A DNA stretch of 64,000 nt from Pseudophaeobacter sp. (GTDB lineage: Bacteria > Pseudomonadota > Alphaproteobacteria > Rhodobacterales > Rhodobacteraceae), in contig JALUXC010000024.1 of the NCBI GenBank assembly GCA_027019165.1, forward strand, positions 62,001 through 126,000, written 5' to 3'. How positions within the stretch are numbered: the first letter of the stretch is position 1; each line of letters opens with the position of its first letter. The notes under the pieces are model-generated. The model ran no database searches and was not told where the DNA came from. It saw only the letters and a program-made list of their open reading frames with translations. Of the stretch, positions 24,781 through 34,163 are shown one piece after another. A program made the position numbers and the translations under genes.

Positions 24781-25257
24781 TGATGACCTTCGAGCCTCAG
24801 CCCGAGGGGCGCTTGGCCATCAAGCTACCCGCAAGGCGCCGCACTGCCAAGCCCTGCCCCGGTCAATTTCCTGATAGCGCGAACTGAGTCTGTCATGGGC
24901 CGGCTTTTCAAGCCCCTCAGCCTGGCGACAGCACATTTTGCCGCAGGTCCTTGACGACAGCAGCCAGACCAAACCAAGGAAAATGTCCCGTTTAGCCTCA
25001 GGGTTGAGCAGCACAGGGGATGAAGGCGTTGACTCTCAACCCCCTAAAAACACGTTATTTTTCCTAGGGTTTTCAAACCCCCTTTACCAAAATGAGAATA
25101 TCAGGAAATTCATTTACAAACAAATCATTGTTTTTCCGGCGCTTATTCACTTCTTTTCAACACTCTCTATTATGGCCGGTGAGGAAGGAAACGGTTTGAC
25201 ACCTGCGCTGTGGCGCTGTCGGGTGACAAACTGAAGAATAGTCAGGGAGGACTCCAG
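24781..25257. promoter_or_regulatory. Divergent control region of the TRAP and acs operons
   Basis: There is no gene in these 477 bp. The right half is AT-rich and has three inverted repeats: GTTGA-CTC-TCAAC (25028-25040), GGGTTT-TC-AAACCC (25067-25080) and AAACAA-ATCA-TTGTTT (25118-25133). They lie 125-230 bp before the acs start, in the right place for regulator sites. Which protein binds is unknown. Confidence 0.5.
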
Positions 25258-27219
25258 ATGACCACGCAGCCCGAAGGCAAAGTATATCCGCCGTCTGAGG
25301 ATGTGATTGCCCGTGCCCATGTGGACGCGGCCAAATACCAAGAGATGTACGCAGCTTCGATCAAAGATCCCGAAGCGTTTTGGGGCGAACAGGGCAAGCG
25401 GATCGACTGGATCAAACCCTTCACATCGGTGAAGGATGTGAACTACAAATTCGGTGAAGTTTCGATCAACTGGTATGCAGACGGCACTCTGAACGTCTCG
25501 TCCAACTGCATCGACCGCCATCTTGAGACGCGCGGCGATCAGACCGCGATCATTTTTGAGCCGGACGACCCAAATGAGGCCGCTCAGCACATTACCTACA
25601 AGGATCTGCACCGCAGCACCTGCCGGATGGCCAACATCCTGGAATCGATGGGGGTACGCAAGGGCGACCGGGTGGTGATCTACCTGCCGATGATCCCCGA
25701 AGCGGCCTATGCCATGCTGGCCTGCGCCCGCATCGGCGCCATCCATTCCATCGTCTTTGCCGGATTTAGCCCCGATGCGCTGGCGGCGCGGGTCAACGGC
25801 TGCGACGCCAAGGTGATCATCACTGCAGATGAGGCTCCGCGGGGCGGGCGCAAGACTCCGCTGAAATCGAATGCGGATGCGGCGCTGCTGCACTGCAAGG
25901 ACACCGTAAAGTGCCTCGTTGTGAAACGCACCGGCGGTCAGACCACCTGGATTGACGGGCGCGACTACGACTACAACGAAATGGCGCTGGAGGCGGACGA
26001 CTACTGCAAACCGGCCGAGATGAATGCCGAAGATCCGCTGTTCATCCTCTATACCTCCGGCTCCACCGGTCAGCCCAAGGGGGTTGTGCACACCACCGGT
26101 GGCTACCTGACCTATGCGGCGATGACCCATGAGATCACCTTTGACTACCACGATGGTGATATCTACTGGTGCACCGCCGACGTGGGCTGGGTCACCGGCC
26201 ACAGCTATATCGTCTACGGCCCGCTCGCCAATGGCGCCACCACGCTGATGTTCGAAGGCGTGCCGACCTACCCGGATGCCTCGCGCTTCTGGCAGGTCTG
26301 TGAAAAGCATAAAGTAAACCAGTTCTACACCGCCCCCACCGCCCTGCGCGCGCTGATGGGTCAGGGCAATGAGTGGGTCGAGAAATGCGATCTGTCGAGC
26401 TTGCGCCTTCTGGGTACTGTCGGTGAGCCGATCAACCCCGAGGCCTGGAACTGGTACAACGATGTTGTCGGCAAGGGCAAATGCCCCATCGTCGACACCT
26501 GGTGGCAGACCGAAACCGGCGGCCACCTGATGACCCCCCTGCCCGGCGCCCATGCGCTGAAACCGGGCGCTGCGATGAAGCCCTTCTTTGGCGTGCAGCC
26601 CGTCGTTCTTGACCCGCAGTCCGGTGAAGAGATCGAAGGCAATGGCGTCGAAGGTGTTCTGTGCATCAAGGACAGCTGGCCCGGCCAGATGCGCACCGTC
26701 TGGGGCGATCACGAACGGTTCGAGAAAACCTATTTCGCCGACTACAAGGGCTATTACTTCACCGGTGACGGTTGCCGCCGCGATGAAGGGGGCGATTACT
26801 GGATCACCGGCCGCGTCGATGATGTGATCAACGTCTCCGGTCACCGCATGGGCACCGCCGAGGTGGAAAGCGCGCTCGTCGCCCATGCCGCCGTGGCAGA
26901 GGCCGCCGTTGTGGGCTACCCGCATGAGATCAAGGGACAGGGCATCTACTGCTATGTCACCCTGATGAACGACCGCGAGCCTTCGGACGATCTGATGAAA
27001 GAGCTGCGCACCTGGGTTCGCACCGAGATCGGCCCGATCGCCAGCCCGGATGTGATCCAATGGGCCCCCGGCCTGCCCAAGACCCGCTCGGGCAAGATCA
27101 TGCGCCGCATTCTGCGCAAGATCGCCGAGAATGACTTTGGCTCACTCGGGGACACCTCGACGCTCGCCGATCCGTCGGTGGTGGACGATCTGATCGCCAA
27201 TCGCGCGAACAAGGGGTAA
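25258..27219 (+). CDS. acs: Acetyl-CoA synthetase
   Basis: This 653-residue AMP-forming ligase has the normal length for Acs. Motifs seen are the phosphate loop [23 protein letters not shown] in the acetyl pocket, and the C-terminal catalytic and acetylation-controlled lysine in TRSGKIMRR. It converts acetate, ATP and CoA to acetyl-CoA in the cytoplasm. The start at 25258 follows GGGAGGACTCCAG; the 25210 start of the track is too long. It heads a plus-strand run with adk and the acetate-type symporter. Confidence 0.98.
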   Translation: MTTQPEGKVYPPSEDVIARAHVDAAKYQEMYAASIKDPEAFWGEQGKRIDWIKPFTSVKDVNYKFGEVSINWYADGTLNVSSNCIDRHLETRGDQTAIIFEPDDPNEAAQHITYKDLHRSTCRMANILESMGVRKGDRVVIYLPMIPEAAYAMLACARIGAIHSIVFAGFSPDALAARVNGCDAKVIITADEAPRGGRKTPLKSNADAALLHCKDTVKCLVVKRTGGQTTWIDGRDYDYNEMALEADDYCKPAEMNAEDPLFILYTSGSTGQPKGVVHTTGGYLTYAAMTHEITFDYHDGDIYWCTADVGWVTGHSYIVYGPLANGATTLMFEGVPTYPDASRFWQVCEKHKVNQFYTAPTALRALMGQGNEWVEKCDLSSLRLLGTVGEPINPEAWNWYNDVVGKGKCPIVDTWWQTETGGHLMTPLPGAHALKPGAAMKPFFGVQPVVLDPQSGEEIEGNGVEGVLCIKDSWPGQMRTVWGDHERFEKTYFADYKGYYFTGDGCRRDEGGDYWITGRVDDVINVSGHRMGTAEVESALVAHAAVAEAAVVGYPHEIKGQGIYCYVTLMNDREPSDDLMKELRTWVRTEIGPIASPDVIQWAPGLPKTRSGKIMRRILRKIAENDFGSLGDTSTLADPSVVDDLIANRANKG

Positions 27220-27223
27220 GGCC

Positions 27224-27907
27224 ATGACAACAGACGTTATGACCCGCCCCGCCGTTCTGATCCTTCTTGGCCCTCCGGGCGCCGGGAAGGGCACTCAGGC
27301 CCGCATGCTGGAAGAGAGCTTTGGCCTGGTGCAGCTTTCGACCGGCGACCTTTTGCGCGCTGCCGTGGCCGCAGGCACCGAGGCCGGCAAGGCCGCGAAA
27401 TCGGTGATGGAGTCGGGCGGCCTTGTTTCGGATGAGATCGTGATCGCCATCCTGCGTGATCGCCTGGCCGAGCCTGACTGCGCCAAAGGCGTGATCCTTG
27501 ATGGTTTCCCCCGCACAGCCGTTCAGGCCGAGGCGCTTGATGCGCTCCTGTCGGAAACCGGCCAGAAAATCAACGCGGCGATCAGCCTTGAGGTCGACGA
27601 CGATGCCATGGTGACCCGCGTTGCCGGGCGCTACACCTGTGCGGGCTGCGGCGAGGGCTATCACGATACCTTCAAGCAGCCGCAAAAGGCAGGCACCTGT
27701 GACAAATGCGGCAGCACCGAGATGAAGCGCCGCGCCGATGACAATGCCGAAACCGTGGCAAGCCGTCTGGCCGCCTATCACGAACAGACAGCCCCCCTGA
27801 TCACTTACTATGGCGACAAGGGGGTGCTGCAAAAAATCGATGCCATGGGCCAGATCGATGAGGTCGCCAATGGCCTGGCAGCGATTGTGAAGACCGCCGC
27901 GCCTTAG
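27224..27907 (+). CDS. adk: Adenylate kinase
   Basis: This 227-residue kinase has the P-loop LGPPGAGKGTQA near residue 14, DGFPRT for AMP binding, and a long LID with a zinc-type four-cysteine site (CAGCGEGYH...CDKCGS). It interconverts ATP, AMP and ADP. Position 4 bp after acs makes sense: the AMP released by Acs must be rephosphorylated. The N-terminus has about nine residues before the usual first strand, so the ATG at 27239 is an alternative start. Confidence 0.95.
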   Translation: MTTDVMTRPAVLILLGPPGAGKGTQARMLEESFGLVQLSTGDLLRAAVAAGTEAGKAAKSVMESGGLVSDEIVIAILRDRLAEPDCAKGVILDGFPRTAVQAEALDALLSETGQKINAAISLEVDDDAMVTRVAGRYTCAGCGEGYHDTFKQPQKAGTCDKCGSTEMKRRADDNAETVASRLAAYHEQTAPLITYYGDKGVLQKIDAMGQIDEVANGLAAIVKTAAP

Positions 27908-27983
27908 GCCCGGCCAAGATCCGGGCGCCCGGCAAAAGCTGCCGCCGGACGCCCAGCCCAAAACCCGAAATACCCGATGGAGC

Positions 27984-28060
27984 CGCCAAAACCCGTTTTG
28001 GCGACCAAAGGAGTACTGCCTGATGTTTGCCCGTTTCAAAGCGGGCAGCGCGGGCAAACA
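27984..28060 (+). promoter_or_regulatory. Structured leader before the DUF4212/symporter genes
   Basis: The region starts with a perfect 8-bp stem with tetraloop (CGCCAAAA-CCCG-TTTTGGCG, 27984-28003). Twenty bases on come 10-bp arms TGTTTGCCCG and CGGGCAAACA (28024-28033/28051-28060), which enclose a competing smaller hairpin TGCCCG/CGGGCA. There is no T-tract. It may control the symporter genes after adk. Confidence 0.4.
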
Positions 28061-28120
28061 GAGAAGGCTTGCCCAGCGCCCCAGCGCAGCAGGCCCAACC
28101 CGTAGCAAGGAGGAGCCGCC

Positions 28121-28405
28121 ATGGCGGACCAAACAACAAATGCCGCAAAGGCTGCCGAGTCCGATAAGGGCTATTGGCAGGCCAATGTGCGCATCATTCT
28201 CATCAGCCTGGTGATCTGGGCTGTCGTTTCCTTCGGATTTGGCATTCTGCTGCGCCCGATGCTCTCTGGCATCTCGGTGGGTGGCAGCGATCTGGGCTTC
28301 TGGTTTGCCCAGCAGGGATCGATCCTGGTCTTCCTGGGCCTGATCTTTTTCTACGCCTGGCGGATGAACCGTCTCGACCGTGAATTCAGCGTCGAGGAGG
28401 AATGA
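28121..28405 (+). CDS. DUF4212 small subunit of sodium/substrate symporter
   Basis: This 94-residue protein has two membrane helices (about 23-45 and 62-82) and a basic-acidic end (RMNRLDREFSVEEE), as in DUF4212 proteins that always precede an SSS-family symporter. It probably forms the small partner of the transporter encoded next. The genes overlap by ATGA. SD AAGGAGGAGCCGCC precedes the ATG. Confidence 0.92.
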   Translation: MADQTTNAAKAAESDKGYWQANVRIILISLVIWAVVSFGFGILLRPMLSGISVGGSDLGFWFAQQGSILVFLGLIFFYAWRMNRLDREFSVEEE

Positions 28406-30189
28406 TCATGGACCAGTTTACCATCAACCTTCTCTTTGTGGGCGCCTCCTTCGCGCTCTATATCGGCATCGCCATCTGGGCGCGTGCTGGCTCCACCTCG
28501 GAGTTCTACGCCGCCGGTCGCGGCGTGCACCCTGTCACCAACGGCATGGCCACGGCGGCGGACTGGATGTCGGCGGCCTCTTTCATCTCGATGGCAGGTC
28601 TCATTGCCTTTACCGGCTATGACAACTCCTCCTTCCTGATGGGATGGACCGGCGGCTATGTGTTGCTGGCGCTGCTGTTGGCGCCCTACCTGCGCAAGTT
28701 CGGCAAGTTCACCGTCTCCGAGTTCATCGGCGATCGTTTCTACAGCCCGACTGCGCGCATCGTTGCGGTGATCTGCCTGATCGTGGCCTCGACTACCTAC
28801 GTTATCGGTCAGATGACTGGCGTTGGCGTGGCCTTTGGGCGCTTCCTTGAGGTTTCCAACACGGCGGGTCTGCTGATCGGCGCCTGTGTGGTCTTTGCCT
28901 ACGCCGTGTTCGGCGGCATGAAGGGCGTGACCTATACCCAGGTTGCACAATACTGCGTGCTGATCATGGCCTATACCATTCCGGCCATCTTCATCTCGCT
29001 GCAACTGACCGGCAACCCGATCCCGGCGCTGGGTCTGTTTGGCGATCACGCCGCATCTGGTGAGCCTCTCTTGGCAAAGCTCGACGCCATCGTGCGCGAG
29101 CTGGGCTTCAACGAATACACCGCCCACCATGCCGACACGCTCAACATGGTGCTCTTTACCCTGTCGCTGATGATAGGCACCGCCGGCCTGCCCCACGTGA
29201 TCATGCGCTTCTTCACGGTTCCCAAGGTGTCGGATGCACGCTGGTCCGCTGGCTGGGCGCTGGTCTTCATCGCGCTCTTGTACCTCACCGCCCCCGCCGT
29301 TGGCGCCATGGCCCGCCTCAACATCACCGACATGATGTGGCCCAATGGCACAAATGGCGAAGCGGTCTCGGTCGAGCAGATCGAAAACGACGCCCGCTAT
29401 GACTGGATGGCCACTTGGCAGAAAACCGGTCTTTTGGATTGGGAAGACAAGAACGGCGACGGCAAGATCCAGTATTACAACGACAAGAACGCCGATATGC
29501 AGGCCAAGGCAGCCGAGAACGGCTGGCAGGGCAATGAGCTGACCAAGTTCAACCGAGATATCCTGGTTCTGGCCAACCCGGAAATCGCCAACCTGCCTGG
29601 CTGGGTGATCGGTCTGGTGGCTGCCGGCGGTCTGGCGGCGGCGCTGTCCACCGCTGCGGGTCTGCTCCTTGCGATCTCCTCGGCTGTCAGCCACGACCTG
29701 ATCAAGGGCTCGATCAATCCGAAGATCTCGGAAAAAGGCGAGCTGCTGTCGGCCCGTGTTGCCATGGCGGTTGCCATCGCGGTTGCCACCTACCTGGGTC
29801 TCAACCCTCCGGGCTTTGCGGCGCAGACCGTGGCGCTGGCCTTTGGCCTGGCGGCGGCCTCGATCTTCCCGGCGCTGATGATGGGCATCTTCACCAAGGT
29901 CAACAACAAGGGCGCGGTTGCAGGCATGATCGCAGGTCTGGTGGTGACGCTGATCTACATCTTCCTGCACAAGGGCTGGTTCTTCATCCCGGGCACCAAC
30001 AGCTTTACGGATGCGGATCCGCTGCTGGGCACCATCAAATCCACTTCCTTTGGCGCGATCGGCGCGATGGTGAACTTCGCGGTGGCCTATGTGGTCTCCA
30101 AATCCAGCGAGCCGATCCCGACAGAGATCGAAGAGCTGGTGGAAAGTGTCCGTATCCCGCGCGGTGCGGGTGCCGCCCAGGATCACTGA
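28402..30189 (+). CDS. SSS-family sodium:solute symporter (acetate permease-like, VC_2705 type)
   Basis: This 595-residue polytopic protein has 13 or so hydrophobic segments and SSS motifs such as STSEFYAAGRGV, TAADWMSAASFISMAG, YAVFGGMKGVTYTQV and AALSTAAGLLLAISSAVSHD. A hydrophilic insert with KTGLLDWEDKNGDGKIQYYN around residue 340 is typical of this subfamily and looks like an EF-hand-like acidic loop. It likely imports acetate or related short acids with Na+. It is coupled to DUF4212 and follows acs and adk, so it supplies Acs substrate. Confidence 0.93.
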   Translation: MIMDQFTINLLFVGASFALYIGIAIWARAGSTSEFYAAGRGVHPVTNGMATAADWMSAASFISMAGLIAFTGYDNSSFLMGWTGGYVLLALLLAPYLRKFGKFTVSEFIGDRFYSPTARIVAVICLIVASTTYVIGQMTGVGVAFGRFLEVSNTAGLLIGACVVFAYAVFGGMKGVTYTQVAQYCVLIMAYTIPAIFISLQLTGNPIPALGLFGDHAASGEPLLAKLDAIVRELGFNEYTAHHADTLNMVLFTLSLMIGTAGLPHVIMRFFTVPKVSDARWSAGWALVFIALLYLTAPAVGAMARLNITDMMWPNGTNGEAVSVEQIENDARYDWMATWQKTGLLDWEDKNGDGKIQYYNDKNADMQAKAAENGWQGNELTKFNRDILVLANPEIANLPGWVIGLVAAGGLAAALSTAAGLLLAISSAVSHDLIKGSINPKISEKGELLSARVAMAVAIAVATYLGLNPPGFAAQTVALAFGLAAASIFPALMMGIFTKVNNKGAVAGMIAGLVVTLIYIFLHKGWFFIPGTNSFTDADPLLGTIKSTSFGAIGAMVNFAVAYVVSKSSEPIPTEIEELVESVRIPRGAGAAQDH

Positions 30190-30199
30190 TCTCCCCCCG

Positions 30200-30240
30200 G
30201 GGCGGGCCGCCTCCCTCGGTATCATGGCCCGCCCTCTTTT
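30200..30240 (+). terminator. Intrinsic terminator after the symporter
   Basis: A 9-bp stem GGGCGGGCC/GGCCCGCCC with a loop of 17 bases is followed by TCTTTT. It ends the acs-to-symporter transcript or limits read-through into the DUF294 gene. Confidence 0.7.
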
Positions 30241-30310
30241 CCTCACCATCCTGTCCGGTCACACTCGGGCAGGATGACTTTTGTCCCGGCTTACCACACA
30301 GGCGACGCCC

Positions 30311-32134
30311 ATGCCCCTTTCACCCGACGGTCTGATCCAGTTCCTGAAGACGGTGCACCCCTATGACAGCCTCGATGTGGCGCGCCTTGGTACGCTGGCG
30401 CCCAGGTTCGAGGTGATCCGCGCCGCACCGGGAGACGAGATCTACGCCCTCGGCAGTACCATGCAGGGGCTCTACCTGGTTCATAGCGGCGAAGTCGAAG
30501 TCTTTGACGAGAACGGTATGACCGTCTCGATCCTGGGTCCGCGAAATTCCTTTGGTGAGCGGGGCCTTACCCGTGACGGCATCGCGGTTACCACGGCCCG
30601 CGCCAATGACGAATGCGCCCTGCTGCTGCTACCGCGCGCAGATTTTGACGCATTGATGCAGGCCGAACCAAAGGTCGCGCGTTTCTTTGACCGTCGCCGC
30701 CCCGGCGGCTCCACCCGGAACAGCCTTGCCACCCGCCGGGTTGGGGATTTCATGGCCCAGTCCCCGGTAACCTGCTCCAGTGGCCTCACCTGCCAGGGGG
30801 CAGCGCAACTGATGCGGGAGCATCATATTTCCTCGGTCTGCGTTACCTCTGGCGATGTGCTGGAAGGCATCCTCACCAACCGCGACCTCACGGAAAAGGT
30901 GCTGGCCGAAGGGCTGCCGATCTCCACCCCCGTTGCGCAGATCATGACCCGTGATCCTTTGACACTGCCCTCCTCTGCAATTGCCTCGGATGTTCTCCAC
31001 GCGATGATGGAGCACCGGATCGGCCATGTGCCGGTGGTGGATTCCGGGCGGCTTTCGGGCATCGTGACGCAAACCGACCTCACCCGCCTGCAGGCGATGA
31101 GCTCGGCCGAGATGATTGCCGAGATTGCCCGCGCAACCGATGCCGAAGCGATGGCCCGCGTCACCGCCCGCATTCCCGCACTTCTGTTGCAGCTGGTGGC
31201 AGGCGGCAACCGGCACGAGGTGGTGACCCGCCTGATCACCGATATCGCCGATGCCGCCACCCGGCGCCTGCTGACGCTGGCCGAAGAGCGCCTTGGCCCG
31301 CCGCCGGTCCCCTACCTGTGGCTTGCTTGCGGTTCGCAAGGGCGGCAGGAGCAGACAGGCGTCTCGGATCAAGACAACTGCCTGATGATCGCCGATGAGG
31401 TTCAGGAAACTGACGCCCCCTATTTCGAAGCCCTCGCCCAGTTTGTCTGCGACGGGCTCAACACCTGTGGCTATGTCTATTGCCCCGGCGACATGATGGC
31501 GAGCAATCCGCGCTGGCGCCAGCCCATGCGCGTCTGGCGGCAGTATTTCGCGGGCTGGATCAAGACACCCGATCCCATGGCGCAGATGCTGGCCTCGGTG
31601 ATGTTCGACCTGCGTCCCATCGGCGGCACCACAGCCTTGTTCACCGGGCTTCAGGAAGAGGTGCTGGAGGCCGCCAGCGCCAATTCGATCTTTGTCGCCC
31701 ATATGATTTCGAATTCGCTGAAACACACCCCGCCACTGGGGCTCCTGCGCGGTATTGCAACCATCCGATCAGGCGAGCATCGCAACACGCTGGATCTGAA
31801 ACACAACGGCGTGGTGCCGGTGGTGGATCTGGGACGGATCTATGCGCTGCAGGCGCGGCTTGCCCCATGTAACACCCGCGCCCGGCTAGAGGCCGCGGCA
31901 GAGACATCCGTGCTCAGCCCTTCGGGTGCGCGGGATCTGATGGATGCCTATGATCTGATCGCCCAGACCCGCCTTCAACATCAGGCCGACCAGATTCGCA
32001 AAGGCGCGGCACCGGACAATTTCCTTGCGCCTTCTGATCTATCCGACTTTGAGCGAAGTCATCTGCGCGATGCCTTTGTTGTGGTAAAAACAATGCAATC
32101 GGCGCTAGGTCATGGAAAAGGAATGCTGGGCTAA
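30311..32134 (+). CDS. DUF294 nucleotidyltransferase-like protein with cNMP and CBS domains
   Basis: This protein of about 607 residues has a cyclic-nucleotide-binding domain (about 10-125), two CBS repeats (about 145-270; FMAQSPVTCSS and QIMTRDPLTLPS), a GlnD-like nucleotidyltransferase domain with GSQGRQEQTGVSDQDN (about 350), and a helical DUF294 C-terminal domain. It is soluble. It is commonly found beside acs/actP, and a regulatory role in acetate use is inferred. The start is ATG 30311; the track's TTG at 30281 adds ten residues without an SD. Confidence 0.88.
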   Translation: MPLSPDGLIQFLKTVHPYDSLDVARLGTLAPRFEVIRAAPGDEIYALGSTMQGLYLVHSGEVEVFDENGMTVSILGPRNSFGERGLTRDGIAVTTARANDECALLLLPRADFDALMQAEPKVARFFDRRRPGGSTRNSLATRRVGDFMAQSPVTCSSGLTCQGAAQLMREHHISSVCVTSGDVLEGILTNRDLTEKVLAEGLPISTPVAQIMTRDPLTLPSSAIASDVLHAMMEHRIGHVPVVDSGRLSGIVTQTDLTRLQAMSSAEMIAEIARATDAEAMARVTARIPALLLQLVAGGNRHEVVTRLITDIADAATRRLLTLAEERLGPPPVPYLWLACGSQGRQEQTGVSDQDNCLMIADEVQETDAPYFEALAQFVCDGLNTCGYVYCPGDMMASNPRWRQPMRVWRQYFAGWIKTPDPMAQMLASVMFDLRPIGGTTALFTGLQEEVLEAASANSIFVAHMISNSLKHTPPLGLLRGIATIRSGEHRNTLDLKHNGVVPVVDLGRIYALQARLAPCNTRARLEAAAETSVLSPSGARDLMDAYDLIAQTRLQHQADQIRKGAAPDNFLAPSDLSDFERSHLRDAFVVVKTMQSALGHGKGMLG

Positions 32135-32162
32135 GCTCTTGGTACGATAAAAGGATCACGAG

Positions 32163-32681
32163 ATGTTTCTGGAACTGATCGCCACCATATTTGCAGGCTT
32201 TGCCGTGGCGGGCGTTGTGATGCTGGTCGGCCTTGCCAGCGGCGGGCGGCTGCCGAAATGGCTGGCGCCGGTGGCAGCCGGTCTTGCCATGATCGGCGTC
32301 ACCATTGCCTCGGAATACGGCTGGTACGAACGCACCCGCGCCGCGTTGCCGGATGGTGTCGTGGTGGCAGAAACAAGCCGGAACAAAAGCCTCTATCGCC
32401 CCTGGACCTATGCGGTGCCTTTTGTCGAACGCTTTGCAGCCATTGATACCGGGAGCGCAAAGACCCATCCTGACCTGCCCGGCCACTACCTGACAGAGGT
32501 CTATTTCTTTGGCCGCTGGGCGCCGGTCAGCAGCCTTGCCGTGCGTTTTGATTGTGCAAGATGGCGGCGCGCCGTTGTTGACAGCGACGCAGGGATGGTA
32601 GCGGGGGATGACAGCGCACTTGATTGGGTCTCCCCCCCCAAAGATGACGGCCTGCTGGGCACCTTCTGCGGAGCGCTCTGA
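32163..32681 (+). CDS. Hypothetical small membrane protein
   Basis: This 172-residue protein has two N-terminal membrane helices (about 4-24 and 32-50), then a soluble region with RPWTYAVPFVERFAAID and a Cys in RFDCARWR. I recognise no family. It overlaps the ATG of the next gene (tgATG) and follows the DUF294 gene by about 30 bp, so it belongs to the acetate-associated operon. Confidence 0.75.
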   Translation: MFLELIATIFAGFAVAGVVMLVGLASGGRLPKWLAPVAAGLAMIGVTIASEYGWYERTRAALPDGVVVAETSRNKSLYRPWTYAVPFVERFAAIDTGSAKTHPDLPGHYLTEVYFFGRWAPVSSLAVRFDCARWRRAVVDSDAGMVAGDDSALDWVSPPKDDGLLGTFCGAL

Positions 32682-34102
32682 TGCCGAAACATCTTAGCCT
32701 TCGCCTGCGGATCTTTCTGTTCTTTTGCCTGATCGCAGTCGCCTCTATCGGCATTGTCGGTGCGGCGCTGTGGATCGGATATGCGCGGAGCAATGATCCG
32801 ACCCTGCTGGATGGGTTTGTCTTTGCAGGGACGCTCAGCCTTTTTGGCATCTTTGGCATCACCGCCGGGATCTGGCTTCTGTTCGATGAAAACGTCGCAA
32901 AGCCGATCGAGCGGCTGGCTGCAGGTCTGCGCGCCCGCGCCCATGGCGGGGTGACCTCGGATCTTGACCAGCAGGCCGCGCGCTATCTTGGCGATCTGGC
33001 CCCGGCCGCCTCCAGCCTTGTGGGGAAGCTCGGAGAGGCAAACCTGAGTACCGCCGAGGCTATCGCCCGCGAAACGGCCCGTCTTGAGGCAGAAAAAGCG
33101 CGTCTGACCACCCTTCTGTCCGAGGTGCCGGTCGCCACCGTCATGGTCGGCCCCGATCACCGGATCGTTCTGTACGATGCGCAGGCCGCAGCGGTCCTGT
33201 CTCAGATCGCGCCCGCGCGCCTTGGTGCTGATCTTGGCGATTACCTAGAGGCGCAAGCGCTGGGGAGTGCCCATGGGAAAATGATCCGCTCCGGGAAGGA
33301 AGTCAGCGCTCGCATCGCCGGAAGCGACGGGCGGCAAACCTACGGGCTGCGCCTCAAGCCGCTTGGCAATGCGCCTGGTTATGTGGTGATCTTTGACAGC
33401 GCTGAGGCGGATATCTCGCCCGAGGCGGCGCGCCCTTTGGTCTATGATTTTGGCCTCCTAAACCCTGTCGCCCGCCAGATCGAGGACCGGTGCCTGTCCG
33501 ATCTGACCTTTGCCGTCTTTGACACAGAAACCACAGGGCTTTTGCCGCACAAGGATCACGTGGTGCAGCTGGGCGCGCTGCGCGTTCTGCGGGGCCGGAT
33601 CGTCGAGGGTGAGGCGCTGAATGTCATTGTCGATCCCGGCGTACCGATCCCGGCTGCATCAACCAAGGTGCATGGGATCACCGATACCATGGTGCAAGGG
33701 GCACCCGACATCGCAGAAGTGTCGCGGAGCTTTCACCATTTTTGCAGGGATGCAGTGATCGTCGCCCATAACGCGCCCTTCGACATGGCCTTTTTGCGCC
33801 GCGAGGCAAAACGGCTGGACCTCACCTGGGACCACCCAGTGCTGGACACTGTGCTTTTGAGCGCGGTTCTGTTCGGCGCCTCGGTGCCCCATACGCTGGA
33901 TGCGCTGTGCGAGCGGCTTGATGTGACCATCCCCACCGCGCTGCGCCACACCGCCCTGGGCGATGCCCGCGCCACAGCAGAGGTTCTGTGCAAGATGCTG
34001 CCCATGCTGGAGGCGCGCGGTTTCAAGTCCCTGGCCGAGGTCATAGACCAAACCCGTTCCCATGGTCGGCTGTTGGAAGATCTGAACCCGGTGGACAAAT
34101 AA
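32681..34102 (+). CDS. Membrane sensor-like protein fused to a DnaQ-type 3'-5' exonuclease
   Basis: This 473-residue protein has two membrane helices (about 10-33 and 44-67), a HAMP-like and coiled-coil linker (to about 145), a PAS-like domain (about 148-240), and a DEDDh exonuclease domain from about 275. Exonuclease motifs are FAVFDTETTGLLP (D281/E283), VAHNAPFDMAFL, and HTALGDARATAEV. The N-terminal half looks like a histidine kinase whose catalytic part was replaced by an exonuclease. The acs/DUF294 neighbourhood implies a link to acetate or nucleotide signalling. Its substrate is unknown. Confidence 0.88.
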   Translation: MPKHLSLRLRIFLFFCLIAVASIGIVGAALWIGYARSNDPTLLDGFVFAGTLSLFGIFGITAGIWLLFDENVAKPIERLAAGLRARAHGGVTSDLDQQAARYLGDLAPAASSLVGKLGEANLSTAEAIARETARLEAEKARLTTLLSEVPVATVMVGPDHRIVLYDAQAAAVLSQIAPARLGADLGDYLEAQALGSAHGKMIRSGKEVSARIAGSDGRQTYGLRLKPLGNAPGYVVIFDSAEADISPEAARPLVYDFGLLNPVARQIEDRCLSDLTFAVFDTETTGLLPHKDHVVQLGALRVLRGRIVEGEALNVIVDPGVPIPAASTKVHGITDTMVQGAPDIAEVSRSFHHFCRDAVIVAHNAPFDMAFLRREAKRLDLTWDHPVLDTVLLSAVLFGASVPHTLDALCERLDVTIPTALRHTALGDARATAEVLCKMLPMLEARGFKSLAEVIDQTRSHGRLLEDLNPVDK

Positions 34103-34163
34103 ACTGGCCCGTGGCAGGTCGGGGCCTAGATCTGACGAACCACTCAGACAAAGGGCCCGCAGC

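Noticed and set aside
23680-24783. 367-residue ORF antisense to TRAP dctP
   Set aside because: It is a mirror of dctP, which has a signal peptide, an SD and family motifs. No independent evidence supports the plus-strand frame.
25147-27060. 637-residue ORF antisense to acs
   Set aside because: It is the shadow of a highly conserved gene in GC-rich DNA. The protein has no family features and composition typical of antisense frames.
28351-30249. 632-residue ORF antisense to the symporter
   Set aside because: It is a shadow of the SSS symporter, rich in His, Arg and Gln, and without an SD or known motif.
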